The notes: a model not told the origin generated them from the sequence alone. Shown: positions 28,831-38,297, counted from the first letter of the stretch. The stretch: 41,014 bases of DNA from Nitrososphaerota archaeon (GCA_028867735.1 JAGWFW010000008.1:1-41014); one strand, 5' to 3'. A program made the numbers and translations.

Positions 28831-29055
28831 TTACAGCACCAGCAGTGTCATGGTTGTCAGAACATGAGGGATTTTTCTTATCTGCATGACCGTGTTTTCC
28901 AGCTCTTTTGTAGTGCCCGCCTCTATTTTGCAGACTATATCATATAGCCCCATTACAATGCTTACTTCCCTCACATGAGGCGTGGTCACTATGCGCTCGT
29001 ATGTTTGGACCTCTCGTCCCAAGTCGCAGTGAATCGCCACATAGCCAATTGTCAT
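28831..29055 (-). CDS. Stand-alone Lrp/AsnC ligand-binding (RAM) domain protein
   Basis: 74 aa; 'GYVAIHCDLGREVQTYERIVTTPHVREVSIVMGLYDIVCKIEA'. Confidence 0.82.
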   Translation of the reverse strand: MTIGYVAIHCDLGREVQTYERIVTTPHVREVSIVMGLYDIVCKIEAGTTKELENTVMQIRKIPHVLTTMTLLVL

Positions 29056-29141
29056 TTCCGCATACTCCGGATGTTATGATTGTCTTGATTGCCAAAAAGG
29101 GTTTTGTTTTAGCACGCTCAGATTAGGATTTAATACCCAAC

Positions 29142-30743
29142 TTGTCAAAGCAATGCGTGCAGCAGATAGGGATAAGCTTTGAGGACGCGTGCAGGGAAAT
29201 TTCTCACAGCCTGCTTGCAATAGCAGAGCCCACAAACAAAGATGTAAAGCGTGAGGTAAAGCGAGTCTGCATCAAGTATTCACTAGAGAGGATACCAAGA
29301 AATTACGAGATTCTTGCATCAGTGAGCGGACAGGATTTTGCCAAGCTCCAGAGGGCACTTGTCAGAAAACCTGTCAAGACTGCCTCCGGGGTTGCAGTAA
29401 TTGCACTCATGCCAAAGCCATATGCTTGCCCCCACGGAAGATGCACGTATTGCCCGGGAGGAATTGAGTTTAACACGCCTAACAGCTACACAGGCCGCGA
29501 ACCCTCTACACAAAATGCAATATTGAACAGCTATGACCCAAAAAAGCAGGTTCTTGACAAGCTTGAACACCTGATTGGATACGGGCATGACAGTACGAAA
29601 CTTGAGCTAGTTATTGTAGGGGGCACGTTTCTTTTCATGCCAAAGGACTACCAGATGTCATTTATCAAGTCGTGTTTTGATGCGCTAAATGGGTTTGATT
29701 CAGCAGATTTAGAGTCTGCCAAGAAAAATAATGAAAATGCAAACATCAGAAATGTCGGGTTTACCATTGAAACAAAACCAGACTATTGCAAGACTGAACA
29801 TGTAGACTGGATGCTTGACTATGGAATAACAAGAGTTGAGATCGGGGTACAGAGCCTTCATGACAGGGTGTACCAGATTGTCAACAGGGGACACACGTTC
29901 CAGGACGTGGTAGAGTCATTCCAGATATCAAAAGACGCAGGATACAAGATTGTAGCGCACATGATGCCGGGGCTTCCAACCATGACTCCCGAAGAAGATA
30001 TCGAGGACTTTGAAAAGTTGTTTTCAGATCCTGTCCTAAAGCCAGACATGCTAAAGATTTACCCAACGCTGGTCCTTGAGAATACTCCGCTCTACGAATC
30101 TTACAAGGAAGGCAGGTTTTTGCCGTATTCTCATGATGACATGATCAAAGTTCTAACCGAAATGAAAAAGACAATCCCAAGATGGGCAAGAATAATGAGG
30201 ATGCAGCGCGAGATATCATCAGACCAGATTATTTCAGGCCCCAACCTTGGCAACCTGCGCCAGATAGTTCAGCAGAATCTCAAGAAACAGAACCTTTCCT
30301 GCAAGTGCATACGATGCAGGGAGGCTGGCTTGTCTGACGGCTCAATTAACATCGACGACATCAGGATGAACAGGGAAAGCTACGAATCTTCCGGCGGACA
30401 AGAGATATTTCTTTCATATGACGACTCAAAGGACAAAATATTCGGGTTTTTGAGGCTGCGAAAACCAAGCAGCATGGCTCACAGAAGCGAGGTCTCTGGC
30501 AATACATGCATAGTAAGAGAGCTCCACGTATACGGAAAATCACTCAGGCTTGGCGAGCGCGACAAAGACGGGATACAGCATCTAGGGCTTGGGAAAAAAT
30601 TGATGAAAGAGGCGGAAAGAATTTCAAAAGAAGAGTTTGATGCAAAGAATCTGCTTGTCATAAGCGCTGTCGGGACAAGAGAATACTATAGAAAACAGGG
30701 ATACGCATTGCGCGGTCCGTACATGTCAAAGGAATTGGTATGA
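29142..30743 (+). CDS. Elp3-type tRNA uridine(34) acetyltransferase (radical SAM + GNAT)
   Basis: 'RKPVKTASGVAVIALMPKPYACPHGRCTYCPGG', 'FTIETKPDYC', 'GVQSLHDRVYQIVNRGHTFQDV', C-terminal GNAT 'ELHVYGKSLRLGERDKDGIQHLGLGKKLMKEAE'. TTG start. Confidence 0.95.
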   Translation: MSKQCVQQIGISFEDACREISHSLLAIAEPTNKDVKREVKRVCIKYSLERIPRNYEILASVSGQDFAKLQRALVRKPVKTASGVAVIALMPKPYACPHGRCTYCPGGIEFNTPNSYTGREPSTQNAILNSYDPKKQVLDKLEHLIGYGHDSTKLELVIVGGTFLFMPKDYQMSFIKSCFDALNGFDSADLESAKKNNENANIRNVGFTIETKPDYCKTEHVDWMLDYGITRVEIGVQSLHDRVYQIVNRGHTFQDVVESFQISKDAGYKIVAHMMPGLPTMTPEEDIEDFEKLFSDPVLKPDMLKIYPTLVLENTPLYESYKEGRFLPYSHDDMIKVLTEMKKTIPRWARIMRMQREISSDQIISGPNLGNLRQIVQQNLKKQNLSCKCIRCREAGLSDGSINIDDIRMNRESYESSGGQEIFLSYDDSKDKIFGFLRLRKPSSMAHRSEVSGNTCIVRELHVYGKSLRLGERDKDGIQHLGLGKKLMKEAERISKEEFDAKNLLVISAVGTREYYRKQGYALRGPYMSKELV

Positions 30744-32329
30744 TGGAAGAACAGAAAATAATCGGAAAGGGAACATGGATAGACAAGCTTGCAGACGAGC
30801 TTCTTCAGAGAGAAAAGTTACTTGGACGAAGCACGGACATCATAAGAGTTGAAAGCGGCCTTGGCGCATCCGGCATTCCCCACATTGGAAGTCTCGGAGA
30901 TGCAGTCAGGGCGTATGGCGTAAAGATGGCACTTGAAAACATGGGATACAGGTCAGAGCTTGTCGCGTATTCAGATGATCTTGACGGGTTAAGAAAGATA
31001 CCCGAGGGGCTCCCGGACTGGCTAAAAGATCACATTGCCAAGCCTGTCTCGTTCATTCCCGATCCATTCGGATGCCACGACTCGTACGGCTTGCACATGA
31101 GCAGCCTTCTTCTTGACGGACTTGACAAGCTTGGAATCAAGTACAGGTTTCAGAGAGGGGTCGATACGTACAGGAACGGCCTGCTAAAAGATCAGATTCA
31201 TACAATCCTTACAAACAGCAAAAAAATCGGAGAAAAAATTGCAGAACTTGTAGGACAGGAAAAATACCAAGAAGCACTGCCCTACTTTCCGGTTTGTGCA
31301 AACTGCGGCAGGTTATACACCGCGGTTGCTTACGAATATCTTCCAGACGAGAAAAAGATCAAATACAAATGCAGTAGCACTACGATAGGTTCCAAGGTTC
31401 TGGACGGATGCGGACATGACGGAATAGCCGACATCACAAAGGACCTTGGAAAGCTTGCATGGAAGGTAGAGTTTGCCGCAAGATGGCAGGCGTTTGACAT
31501 TAGATTTGAGGCATACGGGAAAGACATCATGGACTCGGTCAAGGTCAACGACTGGGTTGCAGACGAGATACTTGGCTTTCACCACCCAACGCATGTAAAA
31601 TACGAGATGTTCCTTGACAAGGGAGGCAAAAAGATATCCAAATCACTTGGAAACGTGGTGACCTCACAGGCATGGCTAAGATATGGAACCCCAAGGTCCA
31701 TCCTGCTTCTCCTATACAAGCGAATCACTGGCACGCGCGAGGTCGGCTTTGAAGACATACCCGCACTGATGGATGAATACCATGAGCTTGAGAACATTTA
31801 CTTTGGAAAGATAAAGCTCGACAACGAGGCAAAGACAGTCAAGACAAAAGGCCTGTATGAATACGTGAACCTGCTAAATCCCCCAAAAGGCCAATCGCCC
31901 TACGCAAATTACAGGTTGCTGATACAGCTGTGCAAGATATTCAGGGAGGACCGAGTTTCCAAGGTGGCAAAAAAACTTGTAGAATACAGGACGATAAGCG
32001 AGCCGTCTGCAGAAATCGATCAGCTGATAACACTGGCGGGAAATTATGCAGATGATTTTGACAAGCCGGCCAAGGTAGAAGTGCAGATTGATGATGCGAC
32101 AAAGAAGGCATTGTCAGAGCTTGCAAATATTTTGTCTGTTGACAGCGAGCCTGCTGATCTGCAAAATGACATATACCAGATTGCAAAAAACAACGGAGTC
32201 CAGCCAAAGGACTTTTTCAAGATTTTATACCAGATAATACTGGCTGCGGAAAGAGGACCAAAGCTTGGACCGTTCATACTAGACATTGGAAGAAAAAAAG
32301 CAGCTGCTGTCATCTCTGAGCACCTCTAG
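30740..32329 (+). CDS. lysS: Lysyl-tRNA synthetase, class I
   Basis: 'GLGASGIPHIGSLGDAVRAY' (HIGH) and 'DKGGKKISKSLGNV' (KMSKS-like); class I LysRS architecture; 4-nt overlap with elp3. Confidence 0.94.
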   Translation: MMEEQKIIGKGTWIDKLADELLQREKLLGRSTDIIRVESGLGASGIPHIGSLGDAVRAYGVKMALENMGYRSELVAYSDDLDGLRKIPEGLPDWLKDHIAKPVSFIPDPFGCHDSYGLHMSSLLLDGLDKLGIKYRFQRGVDTYRNGLLKDQIHTILTNSKKIGEKIAELVGQEKYQEALPYFPVCANCGRLYTAVAYEYLPDEKKIKYKCSSTTIGSKVLDGCGHDGIADITKDLGKLAWKVEFAARWQAFDIRFEAYGKDIMDSVKVNDWVADEILGFHHPTHVKYEMFLDKGGKKISKSLGNVVTSQAWLRYGTPRSILLLLYKRITGTREVGFEDIPALMDEYHELENIYFGKIKLDNEAKTVKTKGLYEYVNLLNPPKGQSPYANYRLLIQLCKIFREDRVSKVAKKLVEYRTISEPSAEIDQLITLAGNYADDFDKPAKVEVQIDDATKKALSELANILSVDSEPADLQNDIYQIAKNNGVQPKDFFKILYQIILAAERGPKLGPFILDIGRKKAAAVISEHL

Positions 32330-32331
32330 CC

Positions 32332-32526
32332 ATGGCACACAGCGAACACAACAGACCCAAAGGAAGCGGCATGGTCATGATTGCAATAGGAATACTGATT
32401 TTTGTATTTGCCCCAGGCTACTTTAAAAACGACCTGATTGGAGGCATGGCCATAATCATATTTGGTTTTGCCATAGGGGGTCTTGGGTTTTACATAAGCT
32501 TCTTCAAGAAGAAGAAAACTGCCTAG
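32332..32526 (+). CDS. Small membrane protein
   Basis: 64 aa with two hydrophobic helices; immediately downstream of lysS. Confidence 0.65.
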   Translation: MAHSEHNRPKGSGMVMIAIGILIFVFAPGYFKNDLIGGMAIIIFGFAIGGLGFYISFFKKKKTA

Positions 32527-32584
32527 TTTCTTTATTTCTTGAAAAAAGGAATGCTTTTCTTACCATGAACAACAAGTTCTACCA

Positions 32585-33409
32585 ATGGGGCTCTTTGGCC
32601 GCTCAAAGAAAGAAACCGACAAGGAAGAAAGTTCAAAAGACAGCGTACAGGAACGCAGTGTAGAACAGGATCAAAAAGAACAATTGCAAGGCGAACTTGC
32701 CCAGATAAAAAACGACATACAAGAAAACATCCTCACGCTTGATTCGTATGCACGTGAGCTTGACGGAATAAAAAGCGAGATTGATGCAGCTGCAAAAGAA
32801 TCCCAGTCAGTCAAGAGCGAGCTGCATTCCCTAAAATCAGAGACTGCCACAATTAAAAAAGAGCGCGAGTCAACGCTTGACCAGATCAAGGCGGCCAAGG
32901 CAGAACTTGACATGATAAAGTCGCAGTACACCCAGAAAGAGGCAGAGGCGGCAAGGCAGCAGGTCCAGCGCATAAAAGACGAGATATCATCAATCGAATC
33001 TCAAAAAGAAGACAAGGCCGGGGAACTTGAGGAGATGCAATCAAAGATAGACCAGTGCAAGAAGGAGATCAGGGAGGAAAGCGAAGCAGTTCAAAAAGCA
33101 AGAACTGAACTCGAGTCCCTAAAATCACAGCAGGAATTGAAGAAAAAAGAAGTGATAATAGTGAAAAACGAGTTGGAGTTTATAGAAAAGGAACTTGCGT
33201 CAGTAGGGAGGAAGGACGATACCAAAAAAGTTGTAGAAGCCGCAGGAGCAGTAACGGCTGCACTCAATTCAAAATACGAGGCCGTGAAAAAGGAGATTGA
33301 CATAGTAAAAGCTGCACTGACAAGAACAAGGGAAGAATATGAAGATGCCAAAAACGAGATAAGTTTACTCAAAGGCAAGCTTGAGAGTCAAAACTCGGCA
33401 GACCAATAA
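32585..33409 (+). CDS. Long coiled-coil protein (SMC-like composition, no ATPase motifs)
   Basis: 274 aa, heptad-rich E/K/Q/S repeats, N-terminal 'MGLFGRSKKETDKEE'. Confidence 0.75.
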   Translation: MGLFGRSKKETDKEESSKDSVQERSVEQDQKEQLQGELAQIKNDIQENILTLDSYARELDGIKSEIDAAAKESQSVKSELHSLKSETATIKKERESTLDQIKAAKAELDMIKSQYTQKEAEAARQQVQRIKDEISSIESQKEDKAGELEEMQSKIDQCKKEIREESEAVQKARTELESLKSQQELKKKEVIIVKNELEFIEKELASVGRKDDTKKVVEAAGAVTAALNSKYEAVKKEIDIVKAALTRTREEYEDAKNEISLLKGKLESQNSADQ

Positions 33410-33415
33410 CCGGGC

Positions 33416-34900
33416 TCACTTGGTATGAACTAGTGTCTTGACAACAGATTTTCTCAAGAACACGGCCAAGCCTATTGATGCAATTGACACAATCGTGGCA
33501 CAGAGAAATATCAAATTGTAGGAATCAGGCGTCGGAAATGTGCCTGCTATTCCTGCAAGCGATGTCCTATGAGTCTGCATAAACATGCCAGCCATTGCTG
33601 GACCTATAGATGCCCCAATTATTCTAATTAGAGTACTCATCCCTAGCGATACTCCGACATTTTGTTTTGGAGTTGCAAGCATGATTACATTCATCGAGCC
33701 TACGTTGATAAGAGATAATCCCGTGGACAGGATTGCAAGACTGACAGAAATTGTAAATTCTGTGGAATGGTACAGCAAAAGGCTTGCAAATCCTGCAGCA
33801 CCAATCACGCTGCCTGCAATTATCGGTTTTGTTGAACCAAGTTTTGAGATGATAAACCCCGAAGTTGGTCCAAAGATAAGCAGAACGAGTGCAAATGGCA
33901 GTTGCACGTTTGCAGTAGCGACAGGCTCCTCTCCAAATCCAAGCGGAACAGGACTTCGGACCAACACAGGTATTGTCTGGAAGACCATGAACATGGACAT
34001 GCCCACAATCATTATCATGACATTTGCCGGAAGTATTGTCTTATTGAGCAATATCTTTAGATCTATCAGCGGGTTTGTAGATCTCTTTTCAATTATTACA
34101 AAGAGCACCATGTAGACCACGCCGATTGCAGCAAGACCAAACATCGTAGAGGACGATACCGAGTCTCCAGTCTCAACAAAAGTCAGTGCCATCAAAAAGG
34201 CAGTTACGGAGACTGCCAGGGTCACCGCACCCTGGATGTCTATGCCGTTTTTCGAACGGCCGACAGTGGGATTAGTCCCTTCTGCCCTCCATTGCGGATG
34301 GACCTCGTTTACGTGTATGAATTTCCGCACCACTGCTATCAACGCCAATACAATCGGAATTATTGAGAAGAAGGTTGCCTGCCAGCCATAGTTTTGAATC
34401 AAGTGCCCGCCTGCAACAAGTCCTACTACCGCACCGGCTGCAAACATGGATGTTATCACTCCCTGTCCTATGGCAAGCTTTCGCATCGGGAACTGTTCCC
34501 TTATCAAACCAAATGCAATTGGGAACATAGACATGCCTATTCCCTGAATCACCCTGACTGCAAGCATCTCATAGATGTTTGTGACAAACCCCCCAAGTGA
34601 TACCCCCACTGCATAAATCATTATTATGGTAATCAGCATCTTTTTCTTGCCATAGATATCGGACAGTTTTCCCGCAATCGGAGTCATGATTGCGCCTGCC
34701 ACAAGATATGTTGTAAGGATCCATGAGGATATGCTATACGAAATATGAAAATCTTTGATGAGGTCCGGAATTGCCGGCACTAGCATCGTTTCGGCATACA
34801 TCACCATGGTTGCAAGAAGACTGAGTATGATGAGCGTCTTCCATGCAGTAGACGATATTTTATCAGAAGAGACTTCCTTCGGGTTCTTTGACATTACCAT
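33416..34900 (-). CDS. MFS multidrug transporter (DHA2/EmrB-like)
   Basis: 494 aa; 'SYSISSWILTTYLVAGAIMTPIAGKLSDIYGKKKMLI' MFS motif; about 14 TMs. Confidence 0.9.
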   Translation of the reverse strand: MVMSKNPKEVSSDKISSTAWKTLIILSLLATMVMYAETMLVPAIPDLIKDFHISYSISSWILTTYLVAGAIMTPIAGKLSDIYGKKKMLITIIMIYAVGVSLGGFVTNIYEMLAVRVIQGIGMSMFPIAFGLIREQFPMRKLAIGQGVITSMFAAGAVVGLVAGGHLIQNYGWQATFFSIIPIVLALIAVVRKFIHVNEVHPQWRAEGTNPTVGRSKNGIDIQGAVTLAVSVTAFLMALTFVETGDSVSSSTMFGLAAIGVVYMVLFVIIEKRSTNPLIDLKILLNKTILPANVMIMIVGMSMFMVFQTIPVLVRSPVPLGFGEEPVATANVQLPFALVLLIFGPTSGFIISKLGSTKPIIAGSVIGAAGFASLLLYHSTEFTISVSLAILSTGLSLINVGSMNVIMLATPKQNVGVSLGMSTLIRIIGASIGPAMAGMFMQTHRTSLAGIAGTFPTPDSYNLIFLCATIVSIASIGLAVFLRKSVVKTLVHTK

Positions 34901-34910
34901 TTATTTCATC

Positions 34911-35390
34911 TCAAAGTTTCTTTCTTGGCGCAGCAATCACTGCATCAACCTCAAAATATGCAGATAGGTTTTTTGATATCTTGCGCAATGTTTCCATCGT
35001 AGTCACAAGTTCATCTTCCGATATGTCCTTTGTAGAAACCTTACGTATATGCAAGGCGCATCCCATCATCGAGTTCCACAAAGAATCCGCGCGTGAAGTC
35101 AGGTATATCCTGTTTACTCTCCTGTCTTTGGAATCCGGTTTTCTTTTTAGCAGCCCTTCCTTTTCCATTTTGTCAATTACTGGCACAAGCGTTGCCCCTT
35201 CTACTCCGACCTTGTCTGCAATCTCTTTCTGTGTCAGTCCCGGATGCTGGATAAGTGTTACAACCACCCTCCATTGGCTGATTGTCACGCCCACATTCTT
35301 TCTCAGTTCCAAGTCCAGAGTTTTTTGAAAGGCCTTTGCAGTGCTGTTTACTACAAACCCTACGCTGGTTTCAAAGTCGTATTTTGCCAT
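34911..35390 (-). CDS. MarR-family transcriptional regulator
   Basis: 159 aa; 'TISQWRVVVTLIQHPGLTQKEIADKVGVEGATLVPVIDKMEKEGLLKRKPDSKDRRVNRIYLT'. Confidence 0.92.
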   Translation of the reverse strand: MAKYDFETSVGFVVNSTAKAFQKTLDLELRKNVGVTISQWRVVVTLIQHPGLTQKEIADKVGVEGATLVPVIDKMEKEGLLKRKPDSKDRRVNRIYLTSRADSLWNSMMGCALHIRKVSTKDISEDELVTTMETLRKISKNLSAYFEVDAVIAAPRKKL

Positions 35391-35395
35391 ATCAC

Positions 35396-35422
35396 TTAGA
35401 CGACTAATGATTAGCTGCCTAA
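35396..35422. promoter_or_regulatory. Candidate MarR operator: two tandem TTAG-N4-CTAA boxes
   Basis: TTAGACGACTAA-TGA-TTAGCTGCCTAA; 15-bp periodicity; lies between the marR start (35390) and TATA-like CTTAAAATAG on the minus strand. Confidence 0.55.
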
Positions 35423-35487
35423 CTATTTTAAGCCTTGCAACAGGACAACGATCTCTTTATATCGTCCAGCAGGCCTGAGTCGTATCT

Positions 35488-36066
35488 GTGACAAAGAAGG
35501 AGCCAAGCGTAATTGGTGTCAAGGTCCTAGAACAAAACGGAGTCAACATAAAGGAGTTGATAAGCGCCCTAGTTTACAACGCATCGGTAGAGTTTACCGC
35601 ATATTATTATTTTACAAACCTCAGGGCCCACTGCACTGGAATGGAGGGCGAGTCTTTGAAGGGAGTCATTGAAGATGCAAGACTCGAGGACCTGAGCCAC
35701 TTTGAATCATGCCTTTCAAGAATTTATGAGCTTGGAGGCAAGCTGCCGCTTGACGCACAGACATTTATCAAAATGTCTGGCTGCGAATTTTTGCAGCTTC
35801 CCCCAAATCCAGCCGATACCAAGGCAATCCTTGAAAAATGTCTCAAGGCAGAGCAGGGCGCCATTGTAAACTGGAACAGGGTGTGCAAGATGACACTTGG
35901 AAAAGATCCTGCAACGTATGATGTCGCAAAGGACATACTCAGAGAAGAGATAGAACACGAGGCATGGTTCCTTGAACTATTGCACGGCAGGCCTTCCGGG
36001 CACATGAGAAGAAAGTATCCCGGAGAAAGACCCCACACCCAGAAACATTCCAGGGCACTTGGCTAG
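35488..36066 (+). CDS. Ferritin-like/Dps-like diiron protein
   Basis: 192 aa; four-helix pattern with 'YNASVEFTAYYYFTNLRAHC', 'EDLSHFESCLSRIYELGG', 'LKAEQGAIVNWNRVC', 'REEIEHEAWFLELL'. GTG start; TATA-like TTTATAT about 30 nt upstream suggests leaderless. Confidence 0.8.
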   Translation: MTKKEPSVIGVKVLEQNGVNIKELISALVYNASVEFTAYYYFTNLRAHCTGMEGESLKGVIEDARLEDLSHFESCLSRIYELGGKLPLDAQTFIKMSGCEFLQLPPNPADTKAILEKCLKAEQGAIVNWNRVCKMTLGKDPATYDVAKDILREEIEHEAWFLELLHGRPSGHMRRKYPGERPHTQKHSRALG

Positions 36067-36094
36067 TCGAAAAGAAGGCAAGAAATTTCCGTAA

Positions 36095-37096
36095 CTAGTT
36101 TAGATCCTTGTCTTTTTCCGTCTGGATTTTAATCTCTTTTTTTAGTGCGGTGTATCGGTTTCGTATGGTTACAGATGTGATTCCGGATGCCTTGGCGATT
36201 TCAAACTGAGTTTTCTTTTCGCCGTTTAGGATGCATGAAAGATACAGAGTAGCGGCAGCTAGCGCCATAGGGTTTTTGCCTGCCGAGATTCCCTTTTCAG
36301 ACAGTTGCAAGAGAATCTTCAATGCTTCTCTTTGCGCCTTTTCACTTATGTTTGCCTCATGTGCTATCTTGGTTACAAATTCTGCCGGGTTTGACGGATC
36401 AAGAGACATCTCAAGTTTTTCAATCAGGTTTCTGCATGCCCGGCTGACCTCCTTCTTGCTCACGTTGGCCGCCCTAGAGATATCAATGAGAGAACGCGGG
36501 ATATCGGTTTGCCTGCATGCCAGATATACCGAAGCACACATGATTCCCTTTGCGCTGCGACCTATGGTTATTCTCTTTTGCATTGCTTTTCTGTACAGAT
36601 ATGCAGAATTTTCCACTGTTGAATCTGGAAGACCCAGTTTTGTTTTTAGCGAATAGAGAAGCAAGAGTGCAGACCGCAGCGTGCGATTAGATGACGCTGT
36701 CCTGCTTCTGCTGTTGAGCACTTTGAGCCTGCCAAACGTGTTCTTCATGTAGCTAGACAGCGAGCGTCCCATGGCGTCCTTGTCTGAGATGACCGTCATC
36801 ATGCCCATATCATACATGGCAAGCGATTGCTCCGGCCCGGTTCTTGCCTTTGAAATAAACTCTGATGCATCGGAGATGTGTTCGGGGTTTGGATCTATGG
36901 ATCTTTCAAGCAGCACAAATCCGCATGAGCCACAAATTATCTCACCTGACGAAGTATCCGTGATTATTGGTGCGCCCTTGCATCCTCTGGTCGGACATTT
37001 TGGGGATGCAATGTCCAAGGCTTCCATCCTCTTTGAGGTGACATCCATACAGTTGGAATCACCATAAAGAATCTGGGTCTTGTTTGTCTTTGCCAT
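36095..37096 (-). CDS. tfb: Transcription initiation factor TFB (TFIIB)
   Basis: N-terminal Zn ribbon 'CPTRGCKGAPIITDTSSGEIICGSCGFVL', two cyclin folds. ORF track start 37108; internal ATG at 37096 forms a TAATG junction with the upstream gene and is preferred. Confidence 0.93.
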   Translation of the reverse strand: MAKTNKTQILYGDSNCMDVTSKRMEALDIASPKCPTRGCKGAPIITDTSSGEIICGSCGFVLLERSIDPNPEHISDASEFISKARTGPEQSLAMYDMGMMTVISDKDAMGRSLSSYMKNTFGRLKVLNSRSRTASSNRTLRSALLLLYSLKTKLGLPDSTVENSAYLYRKAMQKRITIGRSAKGIMCASVYLACRQTDIPRSLIDISRAANVSKKEVSRACRNLIEKLEMSLDPSNPAEFVTKIAHEANISEKAQREALKILLQLSEKGISAGKNPMALAAATLYLSCILNGEKKTQFEIAKASGITSVTIRNRYTALKKEIKIQTEKDKDLN

Positions 37097-37551
37097 TAAT
37101 TCATCCACAACCTCTCAGCTACAGGAATGTCGCACTCGAATCCCTCGGATCTTCTTTTTATCAGGTCAGCCGCAAGTTCGGCTTCGGCTTGGAATAATTC
37201 TGCAAGTCTTTTTGAATCATGACGTCCTATTCCAGGAAATTCATAATTCATCTGGATCTCAAGCAGCGTTGTTTGGCCCAGAGGAAACAACAGGATATCC
37301 CTTGTGCCTGATATCACTCCGCTGACCCACCGTGTCTGGATTCTTTCCACCGGATGAATCGTTAGTACTTGGATGCAGACATTGTCCCTGCCAAGTATTA
37401 CTTCACGTGTAACTGCATTTCCATTCCTAGAAAGGTTCCTGACTGACGTTATTCCTCTCCAGAAATAAGAGTCATCATCTATTCCAGATACAACTTCCCA
37501 CACCCTTTCCCGTGTGGCACCGACTCGTAGCCTTGTCTTGATTTTTACCAA
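37096..37551 (-). CDS. SRPBCC (START-like) family protein
   Basis: 151 aa; 'ATRERVWEVVSGIDDDSYFWRGITSVRNLSRNGNAVTREVIL' aligns with the 18027..18443 protein. Confidence 0.8.
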   Translation of the reverse strand: MVKIKTRLRVGATRERVWEVVSGIDDDSYFWRGITSVRNLSRNGNAVTREVILGRDNVCIQVLTIHPVERIQTRWVSGVISGTRDILLFPLGQTTLLEIQMNYEFPGIGRHDSKRLAELFQAEAELAADLIKRRSEGFECDIPVAERLWMN

Positions 37552-37712
37552 CGTCTTGTTTTAGGTGAATTTAGCATAAATCTTGGTAAGTATACACTGC
37601 AACACATAGGGCCGGGAGCGGCACCTGATTTTATTTGTGTGATGGAATTAGCTGTTTGTTTCTAAAAATTGATTTGGTGTACCTATAAGACTGCGAGGTT
37701 TGATTTCTTTCA

Positions 37713-38297
37713 ATGCCGCCAGACTCCAAACACAATTTAGCAGACATTGTTTACAGTCAGAAGAAAAACATTGAGAAGCCAGACAAGGAGACTCTAGGCT
37801 ACATCAAGGACGAGTTAGACGAGCCAAAACACAGGATAGCAAACCCACTTCTTTTTGCAAAGACAAGAGAAGTGCTTGGCAACATAATATCAAAGCGGAT
37901 GAAAACATCGGGAGGCACCGACATTGACTGGCTGATTGAACACAACGGAGGATTCATGATTTTCGAGCTCAAGATATTTCATGATGACAGGATACTTGTT
38001 TCAAAAGCACAGATGATTGCCTATGAAAAACTGTATGCAAACCTTCCCAAGTGTCACGTGCTTTTCATAGGACATGACGACATTGATTTTTCAGAGTTGA
38101 ACGATCCAGTGTGGCTGTTTGAAATGAAAGAGTGGAAATCCATGTCCATACCGCATGTGGAGGACAGTCTGGTCGATCCCGCGTATAGTGAGAACGAGAT
38201 TACTGGATACAGGATAGAAAGAGATTTCATGGAAAGAATCGACGTCAAGATACTCAGAGACAAGATAGATTCAATCTGGAACGAGTTTGAGAGATAA
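37713..38297 (+). CDS. Hypothetical protein, possible PD-(D/E)XK nuclease-like fold
   Basis: 194 aa; 'SGGTDIDWLIEHNGGFMIFELKIF' resembles D-x(n)-ExK; following 'AQMIAYEKLYANLPKCHVLFIGHDD'. Confidence 0.55.
   Translation: MPPDSKHNLADIVYSQKKNIEKPDKETLGYIKDELDEPKHRIANPLLFAKTREVLGNIISKRMKTSGGTDIDWLIEHNGGFMIFELKIFHDDRILVSKAQMIAYEKLYANLPKCHVLFIGHDDIDFSELNDPVWLFEMKEWKSMSIPHVEDSLVDPAYSENEITGYRIERDFMERIDVKILRDKIDSIWNEFER

Noticed and set aside
33585-34115. 176-aa ORF on + antisense to the MFS gene
   Set aside because: Antisense shadow of a well-supported MFS transporter; no independent features.
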